Assembly (NCBI GenBank): GCA_947626995.1 | Contig: CANQUI010000008.1 | Location: 1-52,759, forward strand | Origin: an uncultured Eisenbergiella sp. | Lineage (GTDB): Bacteria > Bacillota > Clostridia > Lachnospirales > Lachnospiraceae | Length of the DNA: 52,759 bases | Direction: 5' to 3' | In this document: in pieces, positions 41,177 to 49,551 of the stretch | Position numbering within the stretch: position 1 is the stretch's first letter | How the letters are laid out: every line of letters starts with the position of its first letter | Notes under the pieces: generated by a model | The model's input: only the letters and a program-made list of their open reading frames with translations | Database searches by the model: none | Told to the model about the DNA's origin: nothing | Translations under genes and position numbers: made by a program

Positions 41177-41851
41177 TTGCTCAGAAATGTCAGTCTTAAA
41201 GAGATATCCGACGGAAAACTGTATGGGCGCAACGATCTGGTAAAGGCAGATTGTCAGGATTGCGTGGGATGCCATGATTGCTGCTGCAAAATGGGGGAGT
41301 CCATTCTGCTGGATCCGTACGACGTGTACCGGTTGGAAGTTGCGCTGGGCCAGACCTTTGCGCAGCTTTTGGAAAAGCATCTGGAACTGCACGTACAGGA
41401 CGGCGTGATCCTGCCCAATCTGAAAATGGAAGGGCATCAGGAGCGCTGCACGTTTTTAAACGAGGCGGGGCGCTGCAGCGTCCATCCGTACCGGCCCGGG
41501 ATCTGCCGGCTTTTTCCGCTGGGGCGGTATTATGAGGGGGATTCGTTTCGATATTTTTTACAGATCGGGGAGTGCAAAAAGGAGAACCGGTCCAAGATAA
41601 AGGTCAAAAAATGGATCGACACGCCGGATCTTGACCGTTATGAGCGGTTTGTGGCGGACTGGCATTTTTTCGTACGAAGGATGCAGGAGCGGCTGATGAC
41701 GGCGCAGGATATGGAGAGAGCGAAACAGGAAAATCTGTATGTGCTGGAACGCTTTTATTTTCAGGAATGGGAAGCAAAAACGGACTTCTACGAGGCTTTT
41801 GGGCTGCGTCTGAAGGAGGCGCGGGCGCGCATGGAGGCATCGGGAGAGTAA
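41177..41851 (+). CDS. YkgJ-type Cys-cluster (zinc/iron-chelating) protein
   Basis: A 224-residue protein with the Cys-rich pattern of the YkgJ/CxxCxxCC family: DCQDCVGCHDCCCKMGE near residue 20, then RCTFLNEAGRCSVHPYRPGICRLFPLG near residue 92 (split as RCTFLNEAGRCSVHPYR and PGICRLFPLG). About eight Cys residues are placed to bind a metal or Fe-S cluster. No enzyme activity is established for the family. The start is TTG 41177, supported by AAAGGAGGAG ending 6 bases upstream. It stands alone, 144 bp from the next likely start. Confidence 0.87.
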   Translation: MLRNVSLKEISDGKLYGRNDLVKADCQDCVGCHDCCCKMGESILLDPYDVYRLEVALGQTFAQLLEKHLELHVQDGVILPNLKMEGHQERCTFLNEAGRCSVHPYRPGICRLFPLGRYYEGDSFRYFLQIGECKKENRSKIKVKKWIDTPDLDRYERFVADWHFFVRRMQERLMTAQDMERAKQENLYVLERFYFQEWEAKTDFYEAFGLRLKEARARMEASGE

Positions 41852-41995
41852 AATAGCGGAAAATTCAGAATATTTTTTCGGATACCGGGCATACTCCTAC
41901 CAGAAAACGGCAGAACTGTCGGATCAGAACCGTTTATGGGAAGCAATTCCTGCGGCGGGGAAAGGATGGAGGAAATGGGAGGAACGGTAGATCGT

Positions 41996-42232
41996 ATGAA
42001 ATATCGGATTCGTCTGGTACCGGATGAGGTGAATCGCTTTGTGATCGCCGCGGCGCGTTGTGATTTTGACGTGGATATTGCGTACAACAGTTTCGTGGTG
42101 GATGCCAAGTCGATTCTCGGTGTTTTGGGACTGGATTTCAGAAAACCGCTGACCGTGGTTTGTCATGGATACAACGGGGACTTTGACGCCTATCTGAAGC
42201 ATATCTCCTTTGACGCAGAGGAACGCATGTAG
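41996..42232 (+). CDS. HPr-fold protein without the active-site His (Crh-like)
   Basis: A 78-residue protein with the HPr/PTS fold pattern (KYRIRLVPDEVNRFVIAAAR, DFDVDIAYNSFVVDAKSILG, VLGLDFRKPLTVVC). The GIHARPA loop that holds the phosphorylated His15 in HPr is replaced by PDEVNRF, whereas the serine of the regulatory KS(I/L)xG region is kept in DAKSILG. Crh of Bacillus likewise lacks His15 and keeps Ser46, so a regulatory role rather than sugar phosphotransfer is inferred. The start is uncertain: ATG 41996 fits the fold, with GGAGG 13 bases upstream, but in-frame ATG 41966 and 41975 are possible. Confidence 0.72.
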   Translation: MKYRIRLVPDEVNRFVIAAARCDFDVDIAYNSFVVDAKSILGVLGLDFRKPLTVVCHGYNGDFDAYLKHISFDAEERM

Positions 42233-42276
42233 TATGATTATGGTCAGAGGCGCGCGGTAAAGGACGGCGGTAGGCC

Positions 42277-44718
42277 GTGCGGGAAACGGAGAACGATGCC
42301 GTGGAGATCAGAATTTCAGTCCGGGGACTGGTGGAATTTATCCTGCGGTCCGGGAATATTGACAACAGGAAAAAAACGGCGCCGGAGGACGCCATGTCGG
42401 AAGGCAGCAGGATCCATCGCATGATTCAGCGCCGCATGGGGGCCGGGTATCACCCGGAAGTATCCATGCGGCACCGGCGCGACTGCGGCGCGTATACGCT
42501 TGTGGTGGAAGGGCGCGCGGACGGCGTGATCGAAGGCGGGACCGTGACCATTGACGAGATCAAGGGCACTTATCGGGATCTGGAGCGGATGAAGGAGCCG
42601 GAACCGCTGCATCTGGCCCAGGCAAAATGCTACGCCTGGATGTACGCGCAGGATCACGGATCGGACAAGATGAACGTCAGGATGACCTACTGCAATCTGG
42701 AAACGGAGGAGATTCGTTATTTTACCGATACATATTCCACGGCGGAACTGACGGAATGGTTCGAGCGGCTTTTGGGAGCGTACCAAAGATGGGCCAACGA
42801 AGAGGTGGCGTGGATTCAGAAAAGACAGGATTCCATCCGGCAGCTTGCGTTCCCGTTTCCCTATCGGGAGGGACAGCGGGAGCTGGCGACCCATGTTTAT
42901 CACACCATCTGTCACAAAAAGAAGCTGTTTCTGGAAGCGCCTACCGGAGTGGGAAAGACCGTTTCCACCATTTTTCCGGCGGTGAAGGCGGTGGGAGAGC
43001 AAAAAGCGGACCGGATCTTTTATCTTACGGCCAAAACGGTGACGCGCACCGTGGCGGACCATACGTTTTCCCTGATGCGCGAAAAGGGGCTGCATTTTAA
43101 GACGGTGGTGCTTACCGCCAGGGATAAGATCTGTTTTTTGGAAGAAGCGGAGTGCAATCCGGACGCCTGTCCCTATGCCAGGGGGCATTTCGATCGGATC
43201 AACGATGCGGTTTTTGATCTGCTCACCACGAAGGAGCATTACAGCCGGGAACAAATCCGGTCGTATGCGAAAAAGCACAGTGTCTGTCCGTTTGAAATGT
43301 CGCTGGATATCAGTCTGTTTTCGGACGGGGTGATCTGCGATTATAATTATGTTTTTGATCCCCATGTCTATCTGAGACGTTTTTTCGGGGAGGGGAGCCA
43401 AAAGAAAAATCATATCTTCCTTGTGGACGAGGCGCACAACCTGCTGGAACGCGGGCGGGAAATGTACAGCGCCGTATTGTATAAGGAAGGTTTTCTGGAA
43501 TTGAAACGGGCAGTGAAGCTGTATGACGCCCGTATGGAAAAGCAGCTGGAGCGCTGCAACAGGGAGATGCTGCAGATAAAGCGCACGTGCGGGGACTGGT
43601 GCGTGCTTGACCATATTGAGCCGCTTGCCCAGGCTCTGCTGCGCCTGTCGTCTGTGATGGAGGACTATCTGGAAAACCATGAGGACAGTCCCATACGCCG
43701 TCAGGTCTTAGACTTTTATTTCGAAGTTTCTCACTTTCTTTTGATCTATGAACTTCTGGGAGAAAAATACGTGATCTATGCCCAGTTCGATCCGGACGGC
43801 CGTTTTTTCGTCCGGCTATTCAACGTGGATCCCTCGGATAACCTGCGGGAATGTCTGGACAGGGGCGTAAGCAGCATCCTGTTTTCCGCCACGCTGCTTC
43901 CTGTGCAGTATTATAAACGTCTGCTGGGAGGTGAAAAATCCGACTATGAGGTCTACGCCCGCTCCACCTTTGACCCGTCCCGAAAGGCGCTGTTTCTGGC
44001 AACGGACGTGACCAGCCGCTACAGCCAAAGGACGGAGGAACAATATTACCGGATCGCGTCCTATATCCATCAGATTGTACGGATGCGCCGCGGGAATTAC
44101 ATGGTGTTTTTTCCCTCTCACCTGTTTTTGCGGCAGGTGTATGAACTTTACCTGAATAATTTCGCAAAAGAGGACCGGGCGGAATGTATCGCGCAGGAAG
44201 ATTATATGACCGAACAGATGCGGGATCAGTTTTTGCACCGCTTTGAGGGAAATCCGAAGGAGGCGCTTTCCGAGGTGATCCACATGGAGATCGAGACGGA
44301 GAGCCGGACAGAACAGGAAGACAGCCTCATCGGGTTTTGCGTATTGGGAGGGATTTTTGCCGAGGGGATCGACTTAAAGGAGGACTGCCTGATCGGCGCC
44401 ATTGTAGTGGGTACCGGTCTGCCTCAGGTCTGCCCGGAACGGGAAATCCTGAAGCAATATTTCGATCAGGCCGGAGAGAACGGTTTCGATTTTGCCTATC
44501 GCTTTCCGGGGATGAACAAGGTGCTGCAGGCGGCGGGGCGGGTGATCCGCACCGCCCGGGATGTGGGGCTGGTTGCCCTGTTGGACGACCGGTTTTTACA
44601 GCGTTCGTATCAAAAGCTTTTCCCGAGGGAATGGGAACGCTATGAGACGGTGGATGTGGACACGGTGTCTAAAAAGGCGGAACAGTTCTGGGGCGACTGG
44701 AGCCATGCGATTTCCTGA
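42277..44718 (+). CDS. PD-(D/E)XK nuclease-XPD/DinG helicase fusion
   Basis: An 813-residue DNA-processing enzyme. Residues 15-125 are a Cas4/RecB-like nuclease with EGRADGVI (78-85), the IDEIKGT motif (92-98) and HLAQAKCYAW. The helicase follows: Walker A APTGVGKT (221-228), four Cys (286, 293, 298, 337) placed as the XPD-type Fe-S cluster, DEAH box (384-387) and QAAGRVIRT (motif VI) near residue 753. XPD/DinG enzymes unwind 5' to 3' from overhangs; the nuclease could trim the product. GTG 42277 is used, though GTG 42301 with GGAG upstream is also possible. Its 3' end overlaps the convergent nfo by 79 bp. Confidence 0.88.
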   Translation: MRETENDAVEIRISVRGLVEFILRSGNIDNRKKTAPEDAMSEGSRIHRMIQRRMGAGYHPEVSMRHRRDCGAYTLVVEGRADGVIEGGTVTIDEIKGTYRDLERMKEPEPLHLAQAKCYAWMYAQDHGSDKMNVRMTYCNLETEEIRYFTDTYSTAELTEWFERLLGAYQRWANEEVAWIQKRQDSIRQLAFPFPYREGQRELATHVYHTICHKKKLFLEAPTGVGKTVSTIFPAVKAVGEQKADRIFYLTAKTVTRTVADHTFSLMREKGLHFKTVVLTARDKICFLEEAECNPDACPYARGHFDRINDAVFDLLTTKEHYSREQIRSYAKKHSVCPFEMSLDISLFSDGVICDYNYVFDPHVYLRRFFGEGSQKKNHIFLVDEAHNLLERGREMYSAVLYKEGFLELKRAVKLYDARMEKQLERCNREMLQIKRTCGDWCVLDHIEPLAQALLRLSSVMEDYLENHEDSPIRRQVLDFYFEVSHFLLIYELLGEKYVIYAQFDPDGRFFVRLFNVDPSDNLRECLDRGVSSILFSATLLPVQYYKRLLGGEKSDYEVYARSTFDPSRKALFLATDVTSRYSQRTEEQYYRIASYIHQIVRMRRGNYMVFFPSHLFLRQVYELYLNNFAKEDRAECIAQEDYMTEQMRDQFLHRFEGNPKEALSEVIHMEIETESRTEQEDSLIGFCVLGGIFAEGIDLKEDCLIGAIVVGTGLPQVCPEREILKQYFDQAGENGFDFAYRFPGMNKVLQAAGRVIRTARDVGLVALLDDRFLQRSYQKLFPREWERYETVDVDTVSKKAEQFWGDWSHAIS

Positions 44719-45569
44719 CGGTAGGGCGGCAGGCTTTTTTGGGGATCGGCAGGATCCGGATACCAGGGGGTTTCCAGGATCCGGGGGACGCCGGGAAATC
44801 CCGGATCGTGCACAAGCCGATACAGCGCAGCGGCGCCAATCTGCCCCTTTCCGATGTTTGCGTGCCGGTCCTTTCTGCTTCCCCGTTCGTTTTTGCTGTC
44901 GTTGATATGAAAGACGGCGATCTGTTTTTGGCCGACATAATGATCCAATTCGGCCAGCGTCTGTTCGGGGTTTGTTTTGATATCATAGCCCGCGTCATGC
45001 ACATGGCAGGTATCGAAACAGATCCGCAGTCTGTCCGGGTATCTGACCCGGTCGAAAATGTCGGCAAGCTCCTCAAACCGGCTGCCGATTTCGGAACCTT
45101 TCCCCGCCATAGTCTCCAATGCCACACAAACGTCGGAAGGAACGGAAAGCGCTTCGTTCAGGCCGGCGGCGATGCTTTGGATCCCGGCTTTTATCCCGGC
45201 TCCCACATGCGCCCCCGGATGGAGGATCAGAACGCGGCTTCCCATCTGCTTTGTCCGCTCCAGCTCCCAGAGCAAAAGCGTTACGGACTGACGGAATATT
45301 TCGGGATTTTGGACGTTCCCCAGATTGATCAGATAGGGGGCGTGTACGACGAACTGCCGGATGTTGTTTTGCTCCATGAGCGCCTGCGCCTCCGGGATCC
45401 GAAGTTCGCCGATCGGCTTGCGCCGCGCGTTTTGGGGCGCGCCGGTATAGACCATGAACGTATTGGCCCGATAGGACAGGGCCTCTTCTACGGCTCCCAG
45501 CATCATCCGGCTGCCGCGCATCCTGACATGGGAACCGATCTGCAGATCGCGCTCAAACAAAGCCTCCAT
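44640..45569 (-). CDS. nfo: Deoxyribonuclease IV (AP endonuclease)
   Basis: Cuts DNA 5' of abasic sites in base excision repair. The 309-residue TIM-barrel protein has the family start IGSHVRMRG, VVHAPYLINLGN, LILHPGAH (Zn His), VALETMAGKGSEIG (Zn Glu), ICFDTCHVHDAGYD (Zn Asp and His) and DRHANIGKGQIG, then ILETPW. These cover the three-zinc site. A GGGGG-type ribosome binding site is 8 bases before ATG 45569. It converges on and overlaps the nuclease-helicase gene by 79 bp, so simultaneous transcription of two repair genes would give complementary 3' ends. Confidence 0.93.
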   Translation of the reverse strand: MEALFERDLQIGSHVRMRGSRMMLGAVEEALSYRANTFMVYTGAPQNARRKPIGELRIPEAQALMEQNNIRQFVVHAPYLINLGNVQNPEIFRQSVTLLLWELERTKQMGSRVLILHPGAHVGAGIKAGIQSIAAGLNEALSVPSDVCVALETMAGKGSEIGSRFEELADIFDRVRYPDRLRICFDTCHVHDAGYDIKTNPEQTLAELDHYVGQKQIAVFHINDSKNERGSRKDRHANIGKGQIGAAALYRLVHDPGFPGVPRILETPWYPDPADPQKSLPPYRQEIAWLQSPQNCSAFLDTVSTSTVS

Positions 45570-45729
45570 GGTATTTGCCCCCTTTTCTCCTTCGTTTCAT
45601 GCGCTTTAAGGACATCATAGCATAAAGGCAGGAAAGGGAAAAGGAAAAATGAATTGGATAACATAATTTCTTTTGGGTTTTTGAAATCTCGTCTTTTGAA
45701 TTTAAAAAAATTGGTAAAAAAGCGAATAA

Positions 45730-45743
45730 TGACACAAATGTCA
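45730..45743. promoter_or_regulatory. Inverted repeat in the amylase upstream region
   Basis: TGACA, CAAA, TGTCA is a perfect short inverted repeat; another TGACA half lies 11 bases later. A regulator site is possible, but no owner is seen. Confidence 0.35.
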
Positions 45744-45785
45744 ATGTAAATGACAGAGTGAAAAATCGTTTATGGCACGTAAATG

Positions 45786-45863
45786 TGTGGATAAGTCTGT
45801 GGAAAATGGGGATTTCTCGCTTCGTTTTACGGAAAAACAGAAAAAGAAAAAAAGTTATCCACA
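45786..45863. promoter_or_regulatory. DnaA-box cluster
   Basis: A perfect DnaA box TTATCCACA is on the + strand at 45855-45863 and a second perfect one on the minus strand at 45786-45794. A one-mismatch box (TTTTCCACA, minus) is at 45798-45806. They lie in the 389-bp AT-rich gap between nfo and the amylase gene, which holds no convincing gene. Confidence 0.65.
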
Positions 45864-45898
45864 TTTTTGGGACGGTGATCGAAATTTAGTAAAAAAAC

Positions 45899-45927
45899 TG
45901 GACTGGTCAATAAATTTATGTTAACAT
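45899..45927 (+). promoter_or_regulatory. Putative promoter of the GH13 amylase gene
   Basis: TGGACT (45899-45904), 17 bp, TAACAT (45922-45927) with TG one base before the -10. Confidence 0.5.
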
Positions 45928-45958
45928 TTAGAAAGCTGCAAAGGAGGATACATAAAAT

Positions 45959-47269
45959 ATGTGGGCATACGAAAGCGTTTTTTATCAGATCTATCCCCTG
46001 GGGTTTTGCGGAGCCCCTTTTGAAAATGACGGCGTAACGGAACATCGTATTTTGAAGGTGGCCGACTGGATTGGCCATATCCGGAAGCTGGGGGCGAACG
46101 CCATTTATTTTTCCCCGGTATTTGAATCCGATACCCACGGGTACAATACCCGGGACTATCGTAAGATCGACTGTCGTCTGGGAACCAACGAGGATTTTAA
46201 GGAAATCTGCGACAAGCTGCACGAACAGGGGATTCGTGTGGTGCTGGACGGCGTGTTCAATCACGCGGGCCGGGGCTTTTTTGCGTTTCAGGACGTTTTG
46301 AAAAACCGGGAGAACAGCCGTTATCTGAACTGGTTTTTCATCAATCTGGGCGGGGATTCGCCCTATCACGACGGCCTCTGGTATGAAGGCTGGGAAGGCA
46401 ACTATGATCTGGTCAAGCTGAATCTGCAAAACGAGGAGGTCGTCCGGTATCTGCTGGAAAGCGTGCGCTTTTGGGTGGAGGCGTTTGATATCGACGGAAT
46501 CCGGTTGGACGTGGCGTATTGTCTGGACGAGAATTTCCTGCGCCGTCTTCGGAGCTTTTGCGACAGCCTGAAGCCGGAGTTTTTCCTGGTGGGGGAAATG
46601 CTGCACGGGGATTACAACCGGCTGATGAACGACGCCATGCTTCACTCGGTCACAAATTACGAATGTTACAAGGGTTTATATTCCAGCTTCAACAGTATGA
46701 ATCTGTTTGAGATCGTACACTCCCTGCTGCGTCAGTTCGGTCCGGAGAACTGGACGCTTTATAAGGGAAAGCACCTGTTGTCCTTTGTGGATAACCATGA
46801 CGTGACCCGGATTGCCAGCAATCTCAACAATGAGCGGCACCTGCCCCTTATTTATGCGCTGATGTTCGGCATGCCGGGAATCCCCTGCGTTTACTACGGC
46901 AGCGAATGGGGGGCAAAGGCGCGCAAGCAGGAAGGGGATCCGGCGCTTCGGGCCTGTTTTGATCTGCCGCAGGAAAACGAACTGACCGAATGGATTGCAA
47001 AGCTTGCCGCCGCAAAGAAGGCGTCCTCCGCCCTGACCTACGGCGCGTTTCGTTCCGTGGTGCTCACAAACCGCCAGTGCATCTTCGAGCGGGCGACGGA
47101 GGGCGAGCGGGTGCTTGTGGCGATCAATGCCGACAGCGAACCGTATACCGCGCACTTTGACGCAGGCTGCGGGACGGCGGTGGATCTGATCGACGGGACG
47201 CGGCACGATTTCGGGGGCGGCAGCACGCTGGCGCCTTACAGCGCGCACTTCTGGCGCTGCGAGCGTTGA
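45959..47269 (+). CDS. GH13 alpha-amylase family glycoside hydrolase
   Basis: A 436-residue intracellular GH13 enzyme (no signal peptide) that cleaves alpha-glucans or maltodextrins. Conserved region I DGVFNH (97-102), region II GIRLDVA with nucleophile Asp184, region III VGEML with acid/base Glu213 and region IV FVDNHD with Asp281 are all intact. The barrel starts directly with VFYQIYPLGF, and a small C-terminal beta domain (about 360-436) follows, without the N-terminal domain of neopullulanases. That suggests a cytoplasmic maltodextrin-processing enzyme. AAAGGAGGA at 45941-45949 precedes ATG 45959. It has its own promoter behind the DnaA boxes. Confidence 0.9.
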   Translation: MWAYESVFYQIYPLGFCGAPFENDGVTEHRILKVADWIGHIRKLGANAIYFSPVFESDTHGYNTRDYRKIDCRLGTNEDFKEICDKLHEQGIRVVLDGVFNHAGRGFFAFQDVLKNRENSRYLNWFFINLGGDSPYHDGLWYEGWEGNYDLVKLNLQNEEVVRYLLESVRFWVEAFDIDGIRLDVAYCLDENFLRRLRSFCDSLKPEFFLVGEMLHGDYNRLMNDAMLHSVTNYECYKGLYSSFNSMNLFEIVHSLLRQFGPENWTLYKGKHLLSFVDNHDVTRIASNLNNERHLPLIYALMFGMPGIPCVYYGSEWGAKARKQEGDPALRACFDLPQENELTEWIAKLAAAKKASSALTYGAFRSVVLTNRQCIFERATEGERVLVAINADSEPYTAHFDAGCGTAVDLIDGTRHDFGGGSTLAPYSAHFWRCER

Positions 47270-47272
47270 CGC

Positions 47273-47301
47273 TTGACCGTTCTGACGGAATGTTGTAGTC
47301 T
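47273..47301 (+). promoter_or_regulatory. Possible promoter of the tsa gene run
   Basis: TTGACC (47273-47278), 17 bp, TAGTCT (47296-47301). The TCTAAT that overlaps it is an alternative -10. Confidence 0.45.
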
Positions 47302-47354
47302 AATAGTGATACGGCAAAACGTTCCCGGCAGGATTGCGCAAAAGGGGAAGGAAG

Positions 47355-47840
47355 ATGGAAAAAACCGAAGTGGAATTTGATGTGAAAATAGACGCGGGCG
47401 TGTTATACGATTATATGCTCCGTCATACGTATACCGGCAGCGCGGGGATTTTGGGCAGCGCTGTGGGCGCGCTGGGGGTTGTCGCTTTCTTTCTGACAGG
47501 CTATCCTTTGTACCTGATTTTGGGCGTGGTGATTTTATTCTATCAGCCGGCGGCCCTTTACCTGCGGGCCAAACGGCAGGCGCAGAATCCGGCGTTTCGG
47601 GAGCCGCTGCATTACCGGATGACCGAGGAGGGCGTCAGCGTTTCCCAGGGTCAGACGAAACAGTTTCAAAAATGGTCGGATCTGTACAAGGCCGTTTCCA
47701 CGGGGCGCAGCCTGATCCTGTATACCAACCGGGTCAGCGCCTGTATTTTCCCGCGCCGGGATCTGGGAGAGAAGCAGTCGGATGTGATCGCGGTCATTTC
47801 CCGGTATATGGAGCCGGGAAAGGTGCAGATCCGTATGTAA
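47355..47840 (+). CDS. YcxB-like membrane protein
   Basis: A 161-residue protein with two neighbouring membrane helices (about 30-50 and 54-72), then a soluble C-terminal domain with YRMTEEGVSVSQGQTKQFQKW and LYTNRVSACIFPRR. This matches the YcxB-like family of Firmicute membrane proteins (PF14317 type), whose function is unknown. ATG 47355 with AGGGGAAGGAAG upstream is preferred to an earlier in-frame start at 47334. It lies 17 bases before tsaE, probably as the first gene of that run. Confidence 0.75.
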   Translation: MEKTEVEFDVKIDAGVLYDYMLRHTYTGSAGILGSAVGALGVVAFFLTGYPLYLILGVVILFYQPAALYLRAKRQAQNPAFREPLHYRMTEEGVSVSQGQTKQFQKWSDLYKAVSTGRSLILYTNRVSACIFPRRDLGEKQSDVIAVISRYMEPGKVQIRM

Positions 47841-47857
47841 GAAAAAAGAGGTTTGCT

Positions 47858-48304
47858 GTGGTCATAGAAAGTTTTGGGGAACATGACACGTTCGCCGCAG
47901 GAGAAAAGGTGGGAAAAGAAGCCCGGCCCGGGCAGGTATACAGCCTGGTGGGCGATCTGGGCGCGGGCAAGACGGTTTTTACCCAGGGCGTTGCGGCGGG
48001 ACTGGGCGTGAAGGAACCGGTAAACAGCCCGACCTTTCCCATTTTGCAGGTGTATGAACAGGGGCGTCTGCCCCTGTATCATTTTGATGTGTACCGCATC
48101 GGCGATGCGGAGGAAATGGACGAGATCGGATATGAGGATTATTTTTGGGGCGAAGGCGTATGCCTGGTGGAATGGGCCGATCTCATCCCGGATCTTCTGC
48201 CCAAGGAGCATATTTTGATCCGGATCGAGAAGGATCCCGACAGAGGATTCGATTATCGCAGGATCACCGTTATGTCCCCAAAAGACAGGAGGGCCGGAAA
48301 GTGA
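47858..48304 (+). CDS. tsaE: tRNA t6A biosynthesis ATPase TsaE
   Basis: Accessory ATPase that resets the TsaB-TsaD complex making N6-threonylcarbamoyladenosine at position 37 of ANN-decoding tRNAs. The 148-residue protein has Walker A GDLGAGKT (about 33-40), the switch NSPTFPI, HFDVYRI, EIGYEDYF and CLVEWAD, all family signatures. GTG 47858 has AAAGAGG 6 bases upstream; a longer frame into the previous gene has no support. Its stop overlaps the GTG start of tsaB (GTGA), so the two are translationally coupled. Confidence 0.93.
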   Translation: MVIESFGEHDTFAAGEKVGKEARPGQVYSLVGDLGAGKTVFTQGVAAGLGVKEPVNSPTFPILQVYEQGRLPLYHFDVYRIGDAEEMDEIGYEDYFWGEGVCLVEWADLIPDLLPKEHILIRIEKDPDRGFDYRRITVMSPKDRRAGK

Positions 48305-49050
48305 AAGTTCTCGCGCTGGAAAGTTCCGGGTTGGTAGCCGGAGTGGCGATCATGGAAGACGACGTGTTGGTCGCGGAATATACCACGGATTACAAAAAGA
48401 CCCATTCCCAGACGCTTTTGCCCATGCTGGCGGAAATTTCGCGGATGGTGGAGCTGGATCTGAAGACGGTGGATGTGATCGGCGTGGCCGCCGGTCCCGG
48501 CTCCTTTACCGGGCTGCGGATCGGCTCCGCCACGGCCAAGGGGCTTGGGCTTGCCCTGCAGCGTCCCATTGCCGCCATCCCCACGCTGGACGCGCTGGCA
48601 TATAATCTGTACGGCTGCCGGCGGCTGATCTGTCCGTTGATGGATGCCAGAAGGGGACAGGTGTATACGGGACTGTACCGGTTTGCACCGGAAAACGGAA
48701 GCGACCGCCTGCGGACGCTGATGCCCCAGTGTGCGCTGTCGGTGGACGCGCTGATCGAAAAGATCAACGGACTGGGGGAAGAAGTGATCTTTTTGGGCGA
48801 CGGCGTGCCCGTTTATCGCAAACAGCTGGACGACAAAATACAGACGCCCTGCGGATATGCCCCCGCCGGGCACAACCGGCAGCGTGCCGCGTCGGTGGCG
48901 GCGCTGGCGGTATCCTGCGCTGTCCGGGGAGAGCTGGTGAGCGCTGCCGATTTCGCCCCGGAATATCTGCGCCTGTCCCAGGCCGAGCGGGTGCGTCAGG
49001 AGGCTCAAAAGGCGCAAAAAGAAGGCGCGCAGACGGGAGAAACCCCTTGA
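48301..49050 (+). CDS. tsaB: tRNA t6A biosynthesis protein TsaB
   Basis: Non-catalytic partner of TsaD, an ASKHA-fold pseudo-enzyme. The 249-residue protein starts VLALESSGLVAGVAIMED and holds THSQTLLPML, VAAGPGSFTGLRIGSATAKG and PLMDARRGQVYTGLY, typical of TsaB. GTG 48301 with AGGAGGG at about 48288-48294 is used and overlaps the tsaE stop by four bases. Its own stop overlaps the TTG start of rimI in the same manner, so tsaE-tsaB-rimI form a tightly coupled unit, as in many bacteria. Confidence 0.93.
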   Translation: MKVLALESSGLVAGVAIMEDDVLVAEYTTDYKKTHSQTLLPMLAEISRMVELDLKTVDVIGVAAGPGSFTGLRIGSATAKGLGLALQRPIAAIPTLDALAYNLYGCRRLICPLMDARRGQVYTGLYRFAPENGSDRLRTLMPQCALSVDALIEKINGLGEEVIFLGDGVPVYRKQLDDKIQTPCGYAPAGHNRQRAASVAALAVSCAVRGELVSAADFAPEYLRLSQAERVRQEAQKAQKEGAQTGETP

Positions 49051-49493
49051 GCGGGGAGATTGTGTTCCGCCCGATGAAGGAATCGGATCTTGCAAAGGCA
49101 GCCCGGATCGAGGCGCTGTCCTCTCCGGACGCCTGGTCAGAAAAGGCGTTTAGGGACGCCCTTTTATCGCCGGATACTCTTTATGCGGTGGCGGAGCAGG
49201 ACGGCTGCGTGGTGGGATGCTGCGGCCTCTGGCGTTTTCTGGAAGAGGCGGATATCTGCAATGTGGCGGTGCTTTCTTCCTGCCGCAGGCAGGGGATCGG
49301 AACCGGGATGCTGCGTTATTTGATGGAATGGGGCCGCCGTCAGGGCGTGCGCCGTTTCACGCTGGAAGTCCGGAAGGGAAACCTGGCCGCCGTGGGCCTT
49401 TATGAAAAGCTGGGCTTTGTCGTAGAAGGAAAGCGGCGGGACTTTTATCAGAATCCGCGGGACGATGCGCTGATCCTGTGGAAACGGTCCTGA
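49047..49493 (+). CDS. rimI: Ribosomal-protein N-terminal acetyltransferase RimI
   Basis: GNAT-fold acetyltransferase of 148 residues. The acetyl-CoA loop CRRQGIGTGMLRYL (about 80-93), VAVLSSCR before it and NLAAVGLYEKLGFVVEGKRRDFY after it are standard RimI motifs. In E. coli RimI acetylates the N-terminal Ala of S18; in Firmicutes the target is less certain. The start is TTG 49047, with GGGAGA 6 bases upstream and a four-base overlap with the tsaB stop. The rnz gene follows after 58 bp with a hairpin between. Confidence 0.88.
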   Translation: MSGEIVFRPMKESDLAKAARIEALSSPDAWSEKAFRDALLSPDTLYAVAEQDGCVVGCCGLWRFLEEADICNVAVLSSCRRQGIGTGMLRYLMEWGRRQGVRRFTLEVRKGNLAAVGLYEKLGFVVEGKRRDFYQNPRDDALILWKRS

Positions 49494-49500
49494 AAAGGGG

Positions 49501-49531
49501 GCCGGATGTTTTAGCCTCAAACACGTCCGGC
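49501..49531 (+). other. Intra-operon hairpin before rnz
   Basis: GCCGGATGT (49501-49509) pairs with ACGTCCGGC (49523-49531), one T-G pair. There is no T run, so it is not a clear terminator; it may tune downstream expression. Confidence 0.45.
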
Positions 49532-49551
49532 GCTGTGAATCGGAGGAAATC

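Noticed and set aside
45553-45864. Minus-strand open frame of 103 codons upstream of nfo
   Set aside because: It is low-complexity, Phe- and Leu-rich, spans the DnaA boxes and has no ribosome binding site.
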